Source: RGIG3994 sp045589735
Lineage (GTDB): Bacteria; Bacillota; Clostridia; Oscillospirales; CAG-272
NCBI GenBank assembly: GCA_045589735.1
Contig: JAZNPQ010000070.1
Span: 1-22,676 of the forward strand
Reading direction: 5' to 3'
DNA: 22,676 bases
Shown here: piece after piece, positions 1-7,633 of the stretch
Numbering within the stretch: the stretch's first letter is position 1
Layout: each line of letters begins with the position of its first letter
Notes under the pieces: generated by a model
Databases searched by the model: none
Told to the model about the DNA's origin: nothing
Seen by the model: only the letters and a program-made list of their open reading frames with translations
Translations under genes and position numbers: made by a program

Positions 1-501
1 GGTGCTCCCACCGCATGTGAGCTCAAGGGTGTTCCGAACGTATCTTACAACGGAAGCACATACGACGCATGTCCCGATACATTTATCGTTTCGTCGGCTA
101 TCAACTGGGCTCCTTACTTTATGCATATCATCAAATGCGTAAACACGGGTAAAACGATCGAGGCTGACTGGTGCGGCGGTATCAAGGAAGGTTCTGTAGT
201 TCTTTCCGGTATAAACCAGGGTGTTGCAGCAGAGGGCACAGTTGAAGCTATCGAGAAGGCTATCGAGGACTTCAAGGCAGGCAAGCTCAACGTATTTGAC
301 ACAAGCAAGGATAACTTCATCACCGTTGGCGGCAAGAAGCTCACAACCTACATGGCAGACGTTGACACCGATGAAGCATTCGCAAAGGATACAGAGGTCG
401 TTCTGAACGGTTTCTTCAATGAATCCAAGTTCCGTTCCGCTCCTTACTTCGATATCAACATCGACGGTATCACATATCTGAACACAGAGTTCGGAGAGTA
501 A
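1..501 (+). CDS. BMP-family ABC transporter substrate-binding protein, 3' part only
   Basis: The reading frame is open from base 1, so the N-terminus (signal peptide, lipobox, first lobe) lies outside the window; 166 codons are present. The visible part matches the C-terminal half of the basic membrane protein (BMP/Med, PnrA-like) family: a YDACPDTFIVSSAINWAPYF stretch, then ADWCGGIKEGSVVLSGINQG, then an amphipathic helix and a closing segment ending in FGE. Family members are extracytoplasmic lipoproteins that bind purine nucleosides and deliver them to an ABC importer. The next three genes encode exactly the ATPase and two permeases expected for such a system (B. subtilis nupNOPQ-like order). 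Substrate as nucleoside is inferred from family and context. A hairpin follows 12 bases after the stop. Confidence 0.9.
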   Translation, partial: GAPTACELKGVPNVSYNGSTYDACPDTFIVSSAINWAPYFMHIIKCVNTGKTIEADWCGGIKEGSVVLSGINQGVAAEGTVEAIEKAIEDFKAGKLNVFDTSKDNFITVGGKKLTTYMADVDTDEAFAKDTEVVLNGFFNESKFRSAPYFDINIDGITYLNTEFGE

Positions 502-512
502 GTAAACTAATA

Positions 513-552
513 AGGCGGGGTATTTTACCCCGCCTCGTATGCTTTTTATTTT
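513..552 (+). terminator. Hairpin after the binding-protein gene, probable partial terminator
   Basis: Perfect 10-bp stem, AGGCGGGGTA (513-522) against TACCCCGCCT (526-535), with a 3-base loop, followed by a loose T-rich stretch rather than a clean T-run. It lies between the binding-protein gene and the ATPase gene, only about 20 bases before the ATPase ribosome binding site. This is the usual place for a leaky terminator or mRNA-end stabiliser that lets the binding protein be made in excess over the membrane components. Confidence 0.65.
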
Positions 553-570
553 ACCTTAGGAGGTGCCGCA

Positions 571-2109
571 TTGAACGGCTCGATTGCTCTTGAACTGAGA
601 AATGTTACGAAGAGATTTGGCCCTGTCGTAGCAAATAAAGACGTAAGCTTCAGTATACATCACGGAGAAATACTCGCAATTCTCGGAGAAAACGGAAGCG
701 GAAAAACCACGCTTATGAATATGATAGCGGGAATATACTATCCCGACGATGGCGAGATACTGATAGACGGAGCTCCTGTTGTAATAGCGTCCCCGAAGGA
801 TGCTTTTAAATACCGCATAGGTATGATACACCAGCACTTTAAGCTGGTGGATGTTTTCAGCGCGACTGAAAACATCGTTCTCGGTATAGAGGACGGTAAA
901 AAATACGATTTGAAAGAAGCATCGGCACGTGTTGAGGAGATCTCAAACCGTTACGGCTTCGATATCCATCCCGATAAAAAGGTGTATGAAATGTCTGTTT
1001 CGGAAAAGCAGACTGTAGAAATAGTAAAGGTGCTTTACAGAGGTGCCGACATTCTTATACTTGACGAACCGACCGCAGTTCTCACTCCTCAGGAGACCGA
1101 AAAGCTTTTCGCTGTTCTTCGCCGAATGAGAGACGACGGCAAATCAATAATAATTATCACACATAAAATGCACGAGGTTCTGTCGATATCCGACCGTGTT
1201 GCAATTCTTCGAAAGGGAGAATACGTTGATACAGTTAATACGGCAGAAGCCAATGAGGCAATTCTTACCGAAATGATGGTAGGCAAGAAGATCGAACTTA
1301 ACATTGAACGTCCTGAACCTGTAAATCCCGTTGAACGACTGGTCGTTTCGAATATAAATCTGACCGACGTTGACGGAATAAAGATTCTTGATAATATATC
1401 GTTTACCGCGCACGGAGGAGAGATCCTCGGTATTGCGGGTATTGCCGGAAGCGGACAGCGAGAGCTGCTTGAATCCATTGCGGGACTTTACATTCCCGAA
1501 AGCGGAGATATTCTGTATAACGATCCGAAATCAGGGGAAACAGTCAACCTGAGAGACAAGACGCCGATGCAGATACGTGAGCTTGGTGTCCGACTTTCAT
1601 TCGTTCCAGAGGACAGACTTGGAATGGGTCTTGTCGGTAATATGGACATCGTAGATAATATGATGCTCCGAAGCTACAGAAAGGGAAAAGGCTTTTTTCT
1701 CAACAGAAAGAAGCCGAAGGACCTTGCCGACTCGGTCGTACACGATCTCGAGGTAGCCACACCTGACCTTAACACTCCCGTACGAAAGCTCTCAGGAGGA
1801 AACGTACAGAAGGTACTTGTCGGAAGAGAGATCGCGTCTTCCCCTAAGGTATTTATGGCGGCATATCCCGTCAGAGGCCTTGATATAAACTCATCTTACA
1901 CCATATATCATCTGCTTAACGAGCAGAAGAAGAAAGGTGTTGCGGTAATATTTGTCGGTGAGGACCTTGACGTTCTCGTTGCGCTCTGTGACAGAATACT
2001 TGTCATAGGCTCGGGAAAAGTCACGGGAGTCGTTGACGGACGCACTGCGACGAAGGAAGAAATAGGTCTTCTTATGACCAAAACGGAAGGAGCGGTGAAC
2101 AATGACTGA
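571..2109 (+). CDS. Nucleoside/sugar-type ABC transporter, double ATP-binding protein
   Basis: A 512-residue protein with two fused nucleotide-binding domains, the layout of RbsA/NupO-type importers (CUT2/BMP class). Domain 1 has Walker A GENGSGKT (residues 39-46), a signature-like MSVSEKQ (141-147), Walker B DILILDEP (160-167) and the switch His in THK near residue 198. Domain 2 has a P-loop-like GIAGSGQ (290-296), a good LSGGN signature (407-411) and a degenerate Walker B region AAYPVRGLD (430-438). Such asymmetry is usual in this family, where one site is catalytically weak. It energises uptake through the two permeases that follow. The start is TTG at 571, set by AGGAGG at 558-563 with 7-base spacing; no ATG fits. 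The stop overlaps the next start by 8 bases. Confidence 0.93.
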   Translation: MNGSIALELRNVTKRFGPVVANKDVSFSIHHGEILAILGENGSGKTTLMNMIAGIYYPDDGEILIDGAPVVIASPKDAFKYRIGMIHQHFKLVDVFSATENIVLGIEDGKKYDLKEASARVEEISNRYGFDIHPDKKVYEMSVSEKQTVEIVKVLYRGADILILDEPTAVLTPQETEKLFAVLRRMRDDGKSIIIITHKMHEVLSISDRVAILRKGEYVDTVNTAEANEAILTEMMVGKKIELNIERPEPVNPVERLVVSNINLTDVDGIKILDNISFTAHGGEILGIAGIAGSGQRELLESIAGLYIPESGDILYNDPKSGETVNLRDKTPMQIRELGVRLSFVPEDRLGMGLVGNMDIVDNMMLRSYRKGKGFFLNRKKPKDLADSVVHDLEVATPDLNTPVRKLSGGNVQKVLVGREIASSPKVFMAAYPVRGLDINSSYTIYHLLNEQKKKGVAVIFVGEDLDVLVALCDRILVIGSGKVTGVVDGRTATKEEIGLLMTKTEGAVNND

Positions 2110-3247
2110 TACGGGAAAGCCTACGGTAGAAGTTAAGGAAAAGAAAATACACGAGCCGCTTCTGATAATGTCAAAGCGCGCATCACTGCCTCTTGGCTGG
2201 TCGATCGGAATCAGAGCCATTGCGATAATTGCAGCACTCCTGTTTTGTGGAGTCGTAACGGTCGTTCTTACAAAGACAAATCCTATTGACGTGTACGTAA
2301 ATATTTTTGAGGGTGCGTTCGGAAACGAAATAAGAATCTGGGCAACACTTCAGGATATAGCAATGCTTCTTTGCGTTGCTCTCGCGGTAACGCCTGCATT
2401 TAAGATGCGATTCTGGAACACGGGAGCTGAAGGACAGGTGCTTGTTGGATGCCTTACAACAGCCATCTGCATGCTGACTCTCGGAGGAAAGATCCCCGAC
2501 GGACTACTCATACTTATAATGGTACTTACAAGTATCCTTTCGGGTGTTATCTGGGGTGTTATTCCCGCTATATTCAAGGCAAAATGGGGAACGAACGAAA
2601 CGCTTTTCACTCTTATGATGAACTACGTTGCGATACAGTCGATAGAGCTTTTCCTCAAGTTTGCGGATAAGAGCGGGTCTAATACTGTTGGCCCCAGCAT
2701 ACTCAAGCACGGATGGCTCCCCGAGCTTTTCGGACAGCAGTATTTGCTTAATATAATCATAGTTGCGGTACTTACTGTGCTTATGTATATTTACCTTAAA
2801 TATACCAAGCACGGATATGAAATAGCTGTTGTCGGCGAGAGTGAAAACACCGCAAGATATATCGGTATAAACGTAAAAAAAGTAATTATACGTACGATGG
2901 CGATCTCGGGCGGTCTTTGCGGACTTGTCGGTCTGCTTCTCGTTGGCGGAACATCACATTCTATAGACTCAAACCTTGCAGACGGACGCGGATTTACTGC
3001 GATCATGGTATCGTGGCTTGCTAAGTTCAATCCGCTTATGATGACACTCACGACCTTCTTGCTTGTTGTGCTTGATATGGGTGCAAGTGAGGTTTCGTCA
3101 AAATGCGGACTCAACGAATCATTCTCCGATATTCTGACGGGAATAATACTGTTCTTTATCATCGGATGTGAATTTTTCGTTCAGTATAAGGTCCATATCA
3201 ACCGTAAGCATAAAATGTTTGCGAAGAAAGAGAAGGAGGTTGCGTAA
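2102..3247 (+). CDS. Nucleoside ABC transporter permease 1 (BPD_transp_2 family)
   Basis: A 381-residue hydrophobic integral membrane protein of the branched-chain/ribose/nucleoside permease family. Visible marks are a first membrane segment near residues 35-58 after a charged cytoplasmic tail, the family RFWNTGAEGQVLVG turn (about residues 101-114), and the cytoplasmic coupling loop with YEIAVVGESENTARYIGINV (about 240-259), which docks onto the ATPase. It pairs with the second permease to form the channel (NupP/NupQ-like). The ATG at 2102 has GGAAGGAG upstream and overlaps the ATPase stop. Its own TAA at 3245-3247 shares one base with the next ATG, so the three genes are translationally coupled. 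Nucleoside specificity is inferred from the BMP-type binding protein. Confidence 0.92.
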   Translation: MTDTGKPTVEVKEKKIHEPLLIMSKRASLPLGWSIGIRAIAIIAALLFCGVVTVVLTKTNPIDVYVNIFEGAFGNEIRIWATLQDIAMLLCVALAVTPAFKMRFWNTGAEGQVLVGCLTTAICMLTLGGKIPDGLLILIMVLTSILSGVIWGVIPAIFKAKWGTNETLFTLMMNYVAIQSIELFLKFADKSGSNTVGPSILKHGWLPELFGQQYLLNIIIVAVLTVLMYIYLKYTKHGYEIAVVGESENTARYIGINVKKVIIRTMAISGGLCGLVGLLLVGGTSHSIDSNLADGRGFTAIMVSWLAKFNPLMMTLTTFLLVVLDMGASEVSSKCGLNESFSDILTGIILFFIIGCEFFVQYKVHINRKHKMFAKKEKEVA

Positions 3248-4227
3248 TGTTTAATACTGTTGAATTTTTGAGCAGTGCCATAATGCAAGGAACTCCGCTT
3301 CTTCTTGGATCAACGGGTGAGATAATAACAGAAAAATCCGGAAACCTCAACCTCGGTATCCCCGGAATTATGTACATAGGAGGAATTTCTGGAGTTATCG
3401 GCGGATTTCTGTGCCAGTATATGTGGAAGATAAACGTTCCGATCCTTCAGGTGCTGATCCCACTTGTATTTTGTCTTATAGGCTCGCTGTTTGCTTCACT
3501 AATATACAGCTTCCTTACAATAACGCTCAGAGCAAATCAAAACGTAACGGGTCTTGCGCTGACCACGTTCGGAATAGGATTCGGTAATTTTTTCGGCGGC
3601 TCACTTATAAAAATACTTGCGAGTGATGCTCCGTATATAGCTCTTACGAAGATCGCAAAAAGCTTCAAGACAAGCCTTCCGTTTGCAAGTAAGCTCGGAT
3701 GGTTCGGCGAGATCTTTTTGAGCTATGGATTCCTCGTATATCTTGCGATAATCATCGCTGTTGTTGCGTCGATCGTTCTCAAAAAGACAAAAATAGGACT
3801 TCATCTTCGAGCAGTCGGAGAGAACCCCGCAACAGCCGATGCGGCAGGTATAAACGTTGCAAAGTATAAATATTTTGCAACATGTATCGGCGGAATGATC
3901 GCAGGACTCGGCGGACTTTATTATGTGCTCGATTATTCAAACGGAATCTGGTCGAACAACGGATTTGGTGACCGTGGATGGTTGGCAATTGCGATAGTTA
4001 TTTTCGCAACGTGGAAGCCTGCACTCAGTATCATAGGCTCGTACCTTTTCGGCGGACTCTATATACTTTTCAACTATCTTACTATCCCGATGCAGCTGAT
4101 CCCACTGATCCAGATGCTTCCTTACGTAGTAACGATCATCGTTCTTATAATCGTAAGTATCAGAAACAGCAAGGAAAGTCAGCCTCCCGCCGCTCTCGGA
4201 CTCAATTACTACCGAGAAGAAAGATAG
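3247..4227 (+). CDS. Nucleoside ABC transporter permease 2 (BPD_transp_2 family)
   Basis: A 326-residue membrane protein and partner of the preceding permease. It shows the family N-terminal signature GEIITEKSGNLNLGIPGIM (about residues 24-42) and the coupling loop LRAVGENPATADAAGINV (about residues 187-204), with some eight hydrophobic segments. This smaller paralogue corresponds to NupQ/YufQ-type proteins. The start is the ATG at 3247, overlapping the upstream stop as TAATG, with AGAAGGAGG just before it. It is the last gene of the transporter operon, followed directly by a strong intrinsic terminator. Confidence 0.92.
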   Translation: MFNTVEFLSSAIMQGTPLLLGSTGEIITEKSGNLNLGIPGIMYIGGISGVIGGFLCQYMWKINVPILQVLIPLVFCLIGSLFASLIYSFLTITLRANQNVTGLALTTFGIGFGNFFGGSLIKILASDAPYIALTKIAKSFKTSLPFASKLGWFGEIFLSYGFLVYLAIIIAVVASIVLKKTKIGLHLRAVGENPATADAAGINVAKYKYFATCIGGMIAGLGGLYYVLDYSNGIWSNNGFGDRGWLAIAIVIFATWKPALSIIGSYLFGGLYILFNYLTIPMQLIPLIQMLPYVVTIIVLIIVSIRNSKESQPPAALGLNYYREER

Positions 4228-4243
4228 TTTAATAAAAATTAGC

Positions 4244-4280
4244 GGTGTACCTCGTTTGAGGTACACCTTTTTTTATTTTT
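4244..4280 (+). terminator. Intrinsic terminator of the nucleoside transporter operon
   Basis: Perfect 10-bp stem GGTGTACCTC (4244-4253) / GAGGTACACC (4258-4267) with loop GTTT, followed by seven T and a further T-rich run. It begins 16 bases after the stop of the second permease. Confidence 0.93.
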
Positions 4281-4289
4281 GTCATATTA
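4261..4289 (+). promoter_or_regulatory. Candidate sporulation-sigma promoter for dpaAB
   Basis: No sigma-A-like promoter is visible in the 135 bases before dpaA. The best specialised match is GTACA (4261-4265), 17 bases, then CATATTA (4283-4289). This resembles the sigma-G pattern (GHATR, about 18, CATxHTA) with one -35 mismatch. The -10 part also partly fits sigma-K (CATAnnnTA), the factor expected for dipicolinate synthase. The -35 half lies inside the 3' arm of the upstream terminator. Downstream, 4301-4321 is a 7-bp inverted repeat (GCAATAA/TTATTGC) that could be an operator. This is weak pattern matching only. Confidence 0.25.
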
Positions 4290-4362
4290 TTTAGTGTGGG
4301 GCAATAAGATAATATTATTGCTTGATTTTCAGATTATAAATTTCCAAGATAAGAGGTAATAA

Positions 4363-5250
4363 ATGAATAATATAAAACTTGCCGTGCTCGGCGGAGATAA
4401 AAGACAGGCAACGCTTGCCACATTTTTAGCTGACAAAGGCTTTTCGGTATATACTTATAATTTGCCCACAGAGCTGTTATCGAAGAGCGTAACCGTTGCG
4501 GATTCACTTGACGAGGCTATTGACGGCGCAAAGGCTTTTATACTTCCGCTTCCTGTTTCGGGTGACGGAATATATCTGAACTGTCCGCTTTTAAAGGAAA
4601 AAGCCCCCGAAATAAATGAAATACTTGGAAAAGCCGGATCACGTGAGGTGCTTGGCGGTCGTTTTTCTCCGAGAATACGCGACAAAGCCGAGAAACTTGG
4701 AGTAAAGCTGATAGACTATTTTGACATAGAAGAGCTGAAAATACGGAACTCCGTGCTGACGTCCGAGGGCGCATTATCTGTGGCAATGAACAGTCTTGAG
4801 GTATCGCTTTTCGGTTCAAAAAGCGCGGTAATAGGTTATGGAAGACTTGGAAAAACTCTTGCGCCGATGCTTAAAAATATGGGCTCCGACGTAACGGTTG
4901 CTGCAAGACGCGACACTGATATCGCATGGGCTCGAGCATACGGGTTTGACACACTTAAAATAAAGCTCGACACAGACGGAATATCCACACTGAAAAATCT
5001 CAGGCACGGATACGACGTGATATTTAATACAGCGCCGTCGTGGGTGCTTGACCGAGGTGTTTTAAAAGGATTTTCACATGGCACACTTATAGTAGACCTG
5101 GCGTCAGCTCCGGGCGGTATAGACCCTGCCGCCGCAAAGGAAGAGGGAATAGAGGTAATTACGGCACTTTCGATCCCCGGGAAATACGCTCCCGTCAGCG
5201 CGGGACGGCTTATCGGGGAGTATATAATTGAGGTACTTGAAAAATTATGA
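4363..5250 (+). CDS. dpaA: Dipicolinate synthase subunit A (SpoVFA)
   Basis: A 295-residue protein of the SpoVFA family. With DpaB it converts the lysine-pathway intermediate dihydrodipicolinate (or its hydroxylated precursor) to dipicolinic acid, made in the mother cell and loaded into the spore core. The N-terminal dipicolinate-synthase domain has GGDKRQ (residues 10-15) and LPLPVSGDG (61-69). The C-terminal half is an NAD(P)-binding Rossmann domain with VIGYGRLGKTLA (156-167), and the typical DLASAPGGID and SIPGKYAPVSAG stretches follow. Length is normal for the family. The ATG at 4363 has AGAGGT upstream. The stop overlaps the dpaB start (ATGA). The lysine-pathway genes that flank spoVF in Bacillus are not here. 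Confidence 0.94.
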   Translation: MNNIKLAVLGGDKRQATLATFLADKGFSVYTYNLPTELLSKSVTVADSLDEAIDGAKAFILPLPVSGDGIYLNCPLLKEKAPEINEILGKAGSREVLGGRFSPRIRDKAEKLGVKLIDYFDIEELKIRNSVLTSEGALSVAMNSLEVSLFGSKSAVIGYGRLGKTLAPMLKNMGSDVTVAARRDTDIAWARAYGFDTLKIKLDTDGISTLKNLRHGYDVIFNTAPSWVLDRGVLKGFSHGTLIVDLASAPGGIDPAAAKEEGIEVITALSIPGKYAPVSAGRLIGEYIIEVLEKL

Positions 5251-5810
5251 TAGGCTATGCATTTTGCGGCTCATTTTGCACACTCAGGCAGTCTCTTGAG
5301 GAATTAAAGGGGTTGATCGGTGCAGGGTATGACGTTATACCCATAATGAGCTTTAATGTTTACGAAACAGACACAAGATTTTTTGCCGCAAAGGATTTTA
5401 TAAAAGAGGTTGAGAGCGTATGTGGCAGAGAAACGGTACATACGATAAAGGATGCCGAGCCGTTCGGACCGAAAATAAAGCTTGACGCGCTTGTTATAAG
5501 CCCGTGTACAGGGAATACACTTGCAAAAATGGCAAATGGAATAACAGACACACCTGTATGTATGGCGGCTAAGGCACAGCTGAGAGCCGACCGTCCGGTC
5601 CTTATCGCACTTTCGACGAATGACGGACTATCTGCAAATTTAAAAAATCTCGGAGTTATGCTTGAGCGCAAGTCGGTATATTTTGTTCCGATGCGTCAGG
5701 ATGACCCGATAAACAAACCGCATTCCTTGTCGGCGGAGTTTAAAATGCTCCCCGAAGCACTTGAAATGGCGTTGCGCGGTGAACAAATCGGAAAACTGTT
5801 CGTTAATTAA
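5247..5810 (+). CDS. dpaB: Dipicolinate synthase subunit B, flavoprotein (SpoVFB)
   Basis: A 187-residue flavoprotein-fold protein (HFCD/UbiX-like superfamily), the second subunit of dipicolinate synthase. Recognisable are the N-terminal YAFCGSFCT nucleotide-binding turn (residues 4-12), the PIMSFNVYETDTRF segment (about 32-45), and the central SPCTGNTLAKMANGITDTPV motif with KAQLR after it (about 85-112). Length is typical. The ATG at 5247 overlaps the dpaA stop, so the two are co-translated. A long hairpin that also covers the ispE ribosome binding site begins 19 bases after the stop. Confidence 0.94.
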   Translation: MIGYAFCGSFCTLRQSLEELKGLIGAGYDVIPIMSFNVYETDTRFFAAKDFIKEVESVCGRETVHTIKDAEPFGPKIKLDALVISPCTGNTLAKMANGITDTPVCMAAKAQLRADRPVLIALSTNDGLSANLKNLGVMLERKSVYFVPMRQDDPINKPHSLSAEFKMLPEALEMALRGEQIGKLFVN

Positions 5811-5829
5811 CAATTTGTTGATGTATTGT

Positions 5830-5881
5830 AGCTCCGTTAGTGATAAAATATTCTTATAAGATGTTTTTCACTAATGGAGCT
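5830..5881 (+). promoter_or_regulatory. Long hairpin that buries the ispE ribosome binding site
   Basis: The arms AGCTCCGTTAGTGA (5830-5843) and TCACTAATGGAGCT (5868-5881) pair over 14 bp with one G-U, around a 24-base loop. The only Shine-Dalgarno for ispE, GGAG at 5876-5879, lies wholly in the 3' arm. Just four T follow before the ATG, so it would be a poor classical terminator. On transcripts reading through from dpaB it should sequester the ispE start. The structure is direct from sequence; the regulatory role is inference. Confidence 0.7.
5841..5849 (+). promoter_or_regulatory. Candidate extended -10 promoter for ispE-uppP-rnmV
   Basis: TGATAAAAT is an extended -10 (TGn plus TAAAAT at 5844-5849) with no convincing -35. 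Initiation around 5855-5857 would fall in the hairpin loop, giving an RNA that lacks the 5' arm and so has a free ispE ribosome binding site. Confidence 0.4.
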
Positions 5882-5884
5882 TTT

Positions 5885-6727
5885 ATGATAGAAATTAACG
5901 CTTACGCAAAAATCAATCTTCATCTTGACGTCACAAATAAGCGCAACGACGGCTTCCACGATATAGTAAGCTATATGCAGACGGTCAGTCTTTGTGATAC
6001 CGTAACGCTTGAAAAAGCGGAAAAGGTACACGTTGTCGGAAATTACGGTGTTGATGAAAAGAAGGACCTTGCCTACCGCGCAGCAGAGCTGTTTTTTGAA
6101 AGGACAGGCATACCGTCGGGTGTTTCTGTGAATATAAACAAACGAATACCTATGCAGGCGGGACTTGCGGGAGGCAGTGCAGATGCGGCGGCGGTGCTTA
6201 AAGGTCTTAACGAGCTTTATTCGGTCGGACTTTCAACGGACGAGCTTGCAAAAATGGGCGAAACGCTTGGCTCGGATGTGCCGTTTTGTGTGCTTGGCGG
6301 AAGTAAGCTTGCATACGGCAGGGGAGAGATACTGAAGGACGCGCCGAAAATGACCGACTGTGCTATAGTTATTGCAAAGGGAAGTGAAGGAATGTCAACA
6401 CCCGCACAGTACCGAATGCTTGACAGTATATATAACGATTTTATCGGATATACGCCACAGACCGAAAAGCTTAACGCAATGCTTAACGCAATAAGCGCAA
6501 AAGACATACGCGTCATCGGGTCAAATCTTTTCAATATATTTGAAGAGACGGGCGGATATGACGATGAGCTTATGAATATAATGAAACAGCACGGCGCGCT
6601 CGGTACATTGCTTTCGGGAAGCGGAAGCGCTGTGTTCGGTATATTTGACGAAACAGAGGCTGCAAAAAGCGCGGAAAAACAACTGAAAGACACAGGGGCT
6701 GACGCATTTTTATGCGTTCCGGTTTGA
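5885..6727 (+). CDS. ispE: 4-diphosphocytidyl-2-C-methyl-D-erythritol kinase
   Basis: A 280-residue GHMP kinase of the non-mevalonate (MEP) isoprenoid pathway that phosphorylates CDP-ME at the 2-hydroxyl using ATP. N-terminal INAYAKINLHLDV has the conserved Lys (K9). The ATP-binding glycine loop PMQAGLAGGSADAA is at residues 89-102, LGSDVPFC (129-135) carries the catalytic Asp (D131), and a C-terminal GSGSAVFG motif is present. An upstream in-frame ATG at 5840 would add 15 residues. I prefer 5885 because GGAG (5876-5879) precedes it and family proteins begin with this short lead into AKINL. The 3' end overlaps the extended reading frame of uppP. A supply of isoprenoid precursor next to undecaprenyl carrier recycling is a sensible pairing. 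Confidence 0.95.
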   Translation: MIEINAYAKINLHLDVTNKRNDGFHDIVSYMQTVSLCDTVTLEKAEKVHVVGNYGVDEKKDLAYRAAELFFERTGIPSGVSVNINKRIPMQAGLAGGSADAAAVLKGLNELYSVGLSTDELAKMGETLGSDVPFCVLGGSKLAYGRGEILKDAPKMTDCAIVIAKGSEGMSTPAQYRMLDSIYNDFIGYTPQTEKLNAMLNAISAKDIRVIGSNLFNIFEETGGYDDELMNIMKQHGALGTLLSGSGSAVFGIFDETEAAKSAEKQLKDTGADAFLCVPV

Positions 6728-6741
6728 TAGAGGTAGGAGTT

Positions 6742-7632
6742 ATGTTGATCATAGAATTACTAAAAACACTTTTGTTCGGTATCGTTGAAGGTATAACCGA
6801 GTGGCTGCCCGTAAGCTCAACGGGACATCTTATATTGCTTGACGAGTTTGTCGGGCTTAACGTCGGACGTGACCTCGGCGCTGAATTTAACGAACAATTC
6901 CTTGAAATGTTCAACGTGGTGATACAGCTCGGCGCGATACTTGCGGTCGTCGTACTGTTCTTTAAAAAGCTTAATCCCTTTGCACTGTCAAAGAGCGCAG
7001 AAGAGAAAAAAGGCACATGGACTATGTGGTTCAAGGTGCTTGTCGCAAGTATTCCCGCGGCAGTTGTCGGAATACTGCTTGATAAAGTAATTGAAAAAGC
7101 AAGCGGTAAGGATATAGACGGATGGCTTTATAACGGTATCGTGGTCGCCGCCGCGCTTGTTGTGTACGGCGTGCTGTTTATACTTATCGAAAAGCTGAAT
7201 AAAAACAAAGCTCCCAAGATAAACGACATTTCCGAGGTGACGTACGGAAATGCGTTTATGATAGGCGTATTTCAGATGCTCGCGATAATTCCGGGAACGT
7301 CACGTTCGGGCTCAACGATACTTGGATCTATGACGATGGGAATGTCAAGAAGCGTTGCCGCTGAATTTTCTTTCTTTATGGCAATACCCGCAATGGCAGG
7401 CGCAAGCCTTATAAAGCTGTACGGATTTTTTGACTACGTGACGGAAAGCGGAGTCACAGTACCGACCGACGCATGGATAGTCCTTGCCGTCGGATGTATT
7501 GTCTCGTTTGCCGTTTCGATGGTAGCGATAAAATTCCTTATGGAATTTGTCAAAAAGCATACCTTCTCGTCGTTTGGCGTGTACCGTATAATACTCGGTG
7601 TCGCGGTGCTTGCGTATTTCATAATCAAATAA
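6742..7632 (+). CDS. uppP: Undecaprenyl-diphosphatase (BacA/UppP)
   Basis: A 296-residue polytopic membrane enzyme that removes a phosphate from undecaprenyl diphosphate, recycling the lipid carrier for peptidoglycan and giving bacitracin tolerance when abundant. The two signature motifs are intact: EGITEWLPVSSTGHLIL (residues 16-32, with the two catalytic Glu, Ser and His) and PGTSRSGSTI (184-193, with the catalytic Arg R188). About seven or eight hydrophobic segments are visible. An upstream in-frame ATG at 6712 lies inside ispE; the ATG at 6742 has GAGGTAGGAG at 6730-6739 and matches the family start. It sits 14 bases after the ispE stop. Confidence 0.96.
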   Translation: MLIIELLKTLLFGIVEGITEWLPVSSTGHLILLDEFVGLNVGRDLGAEFNEQFLEMFNVVIQLGAILAVVVLFFKKLNPFALSKSAEEKKGTWTMWFKVLVASIPAAVVGILLDKVIEKASGKDIDGWLYNGIVVAAALVVYGVLFILIEKLNKNKAPKINDISEVTYGNAFMIGVFQMLAIIPGTSRSGSTILGSMTMGMSRSVAAEFSFFMAIPAMAGASLIKLYGFFDYVTESGVTVPTDAWIVLAVGCIVSFAVSMVAIKFLMEFVKKHTFSSFGVYRIILGVAVLAYFIIK

Positions 7633-7633
7633 T

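Noticed and set aside
5840..5884. Longer ispE start at 5840
   Set aside because: It lacks a ribosome binding site, lies inside the hairpin 5' arm and adds residues not found in the family.
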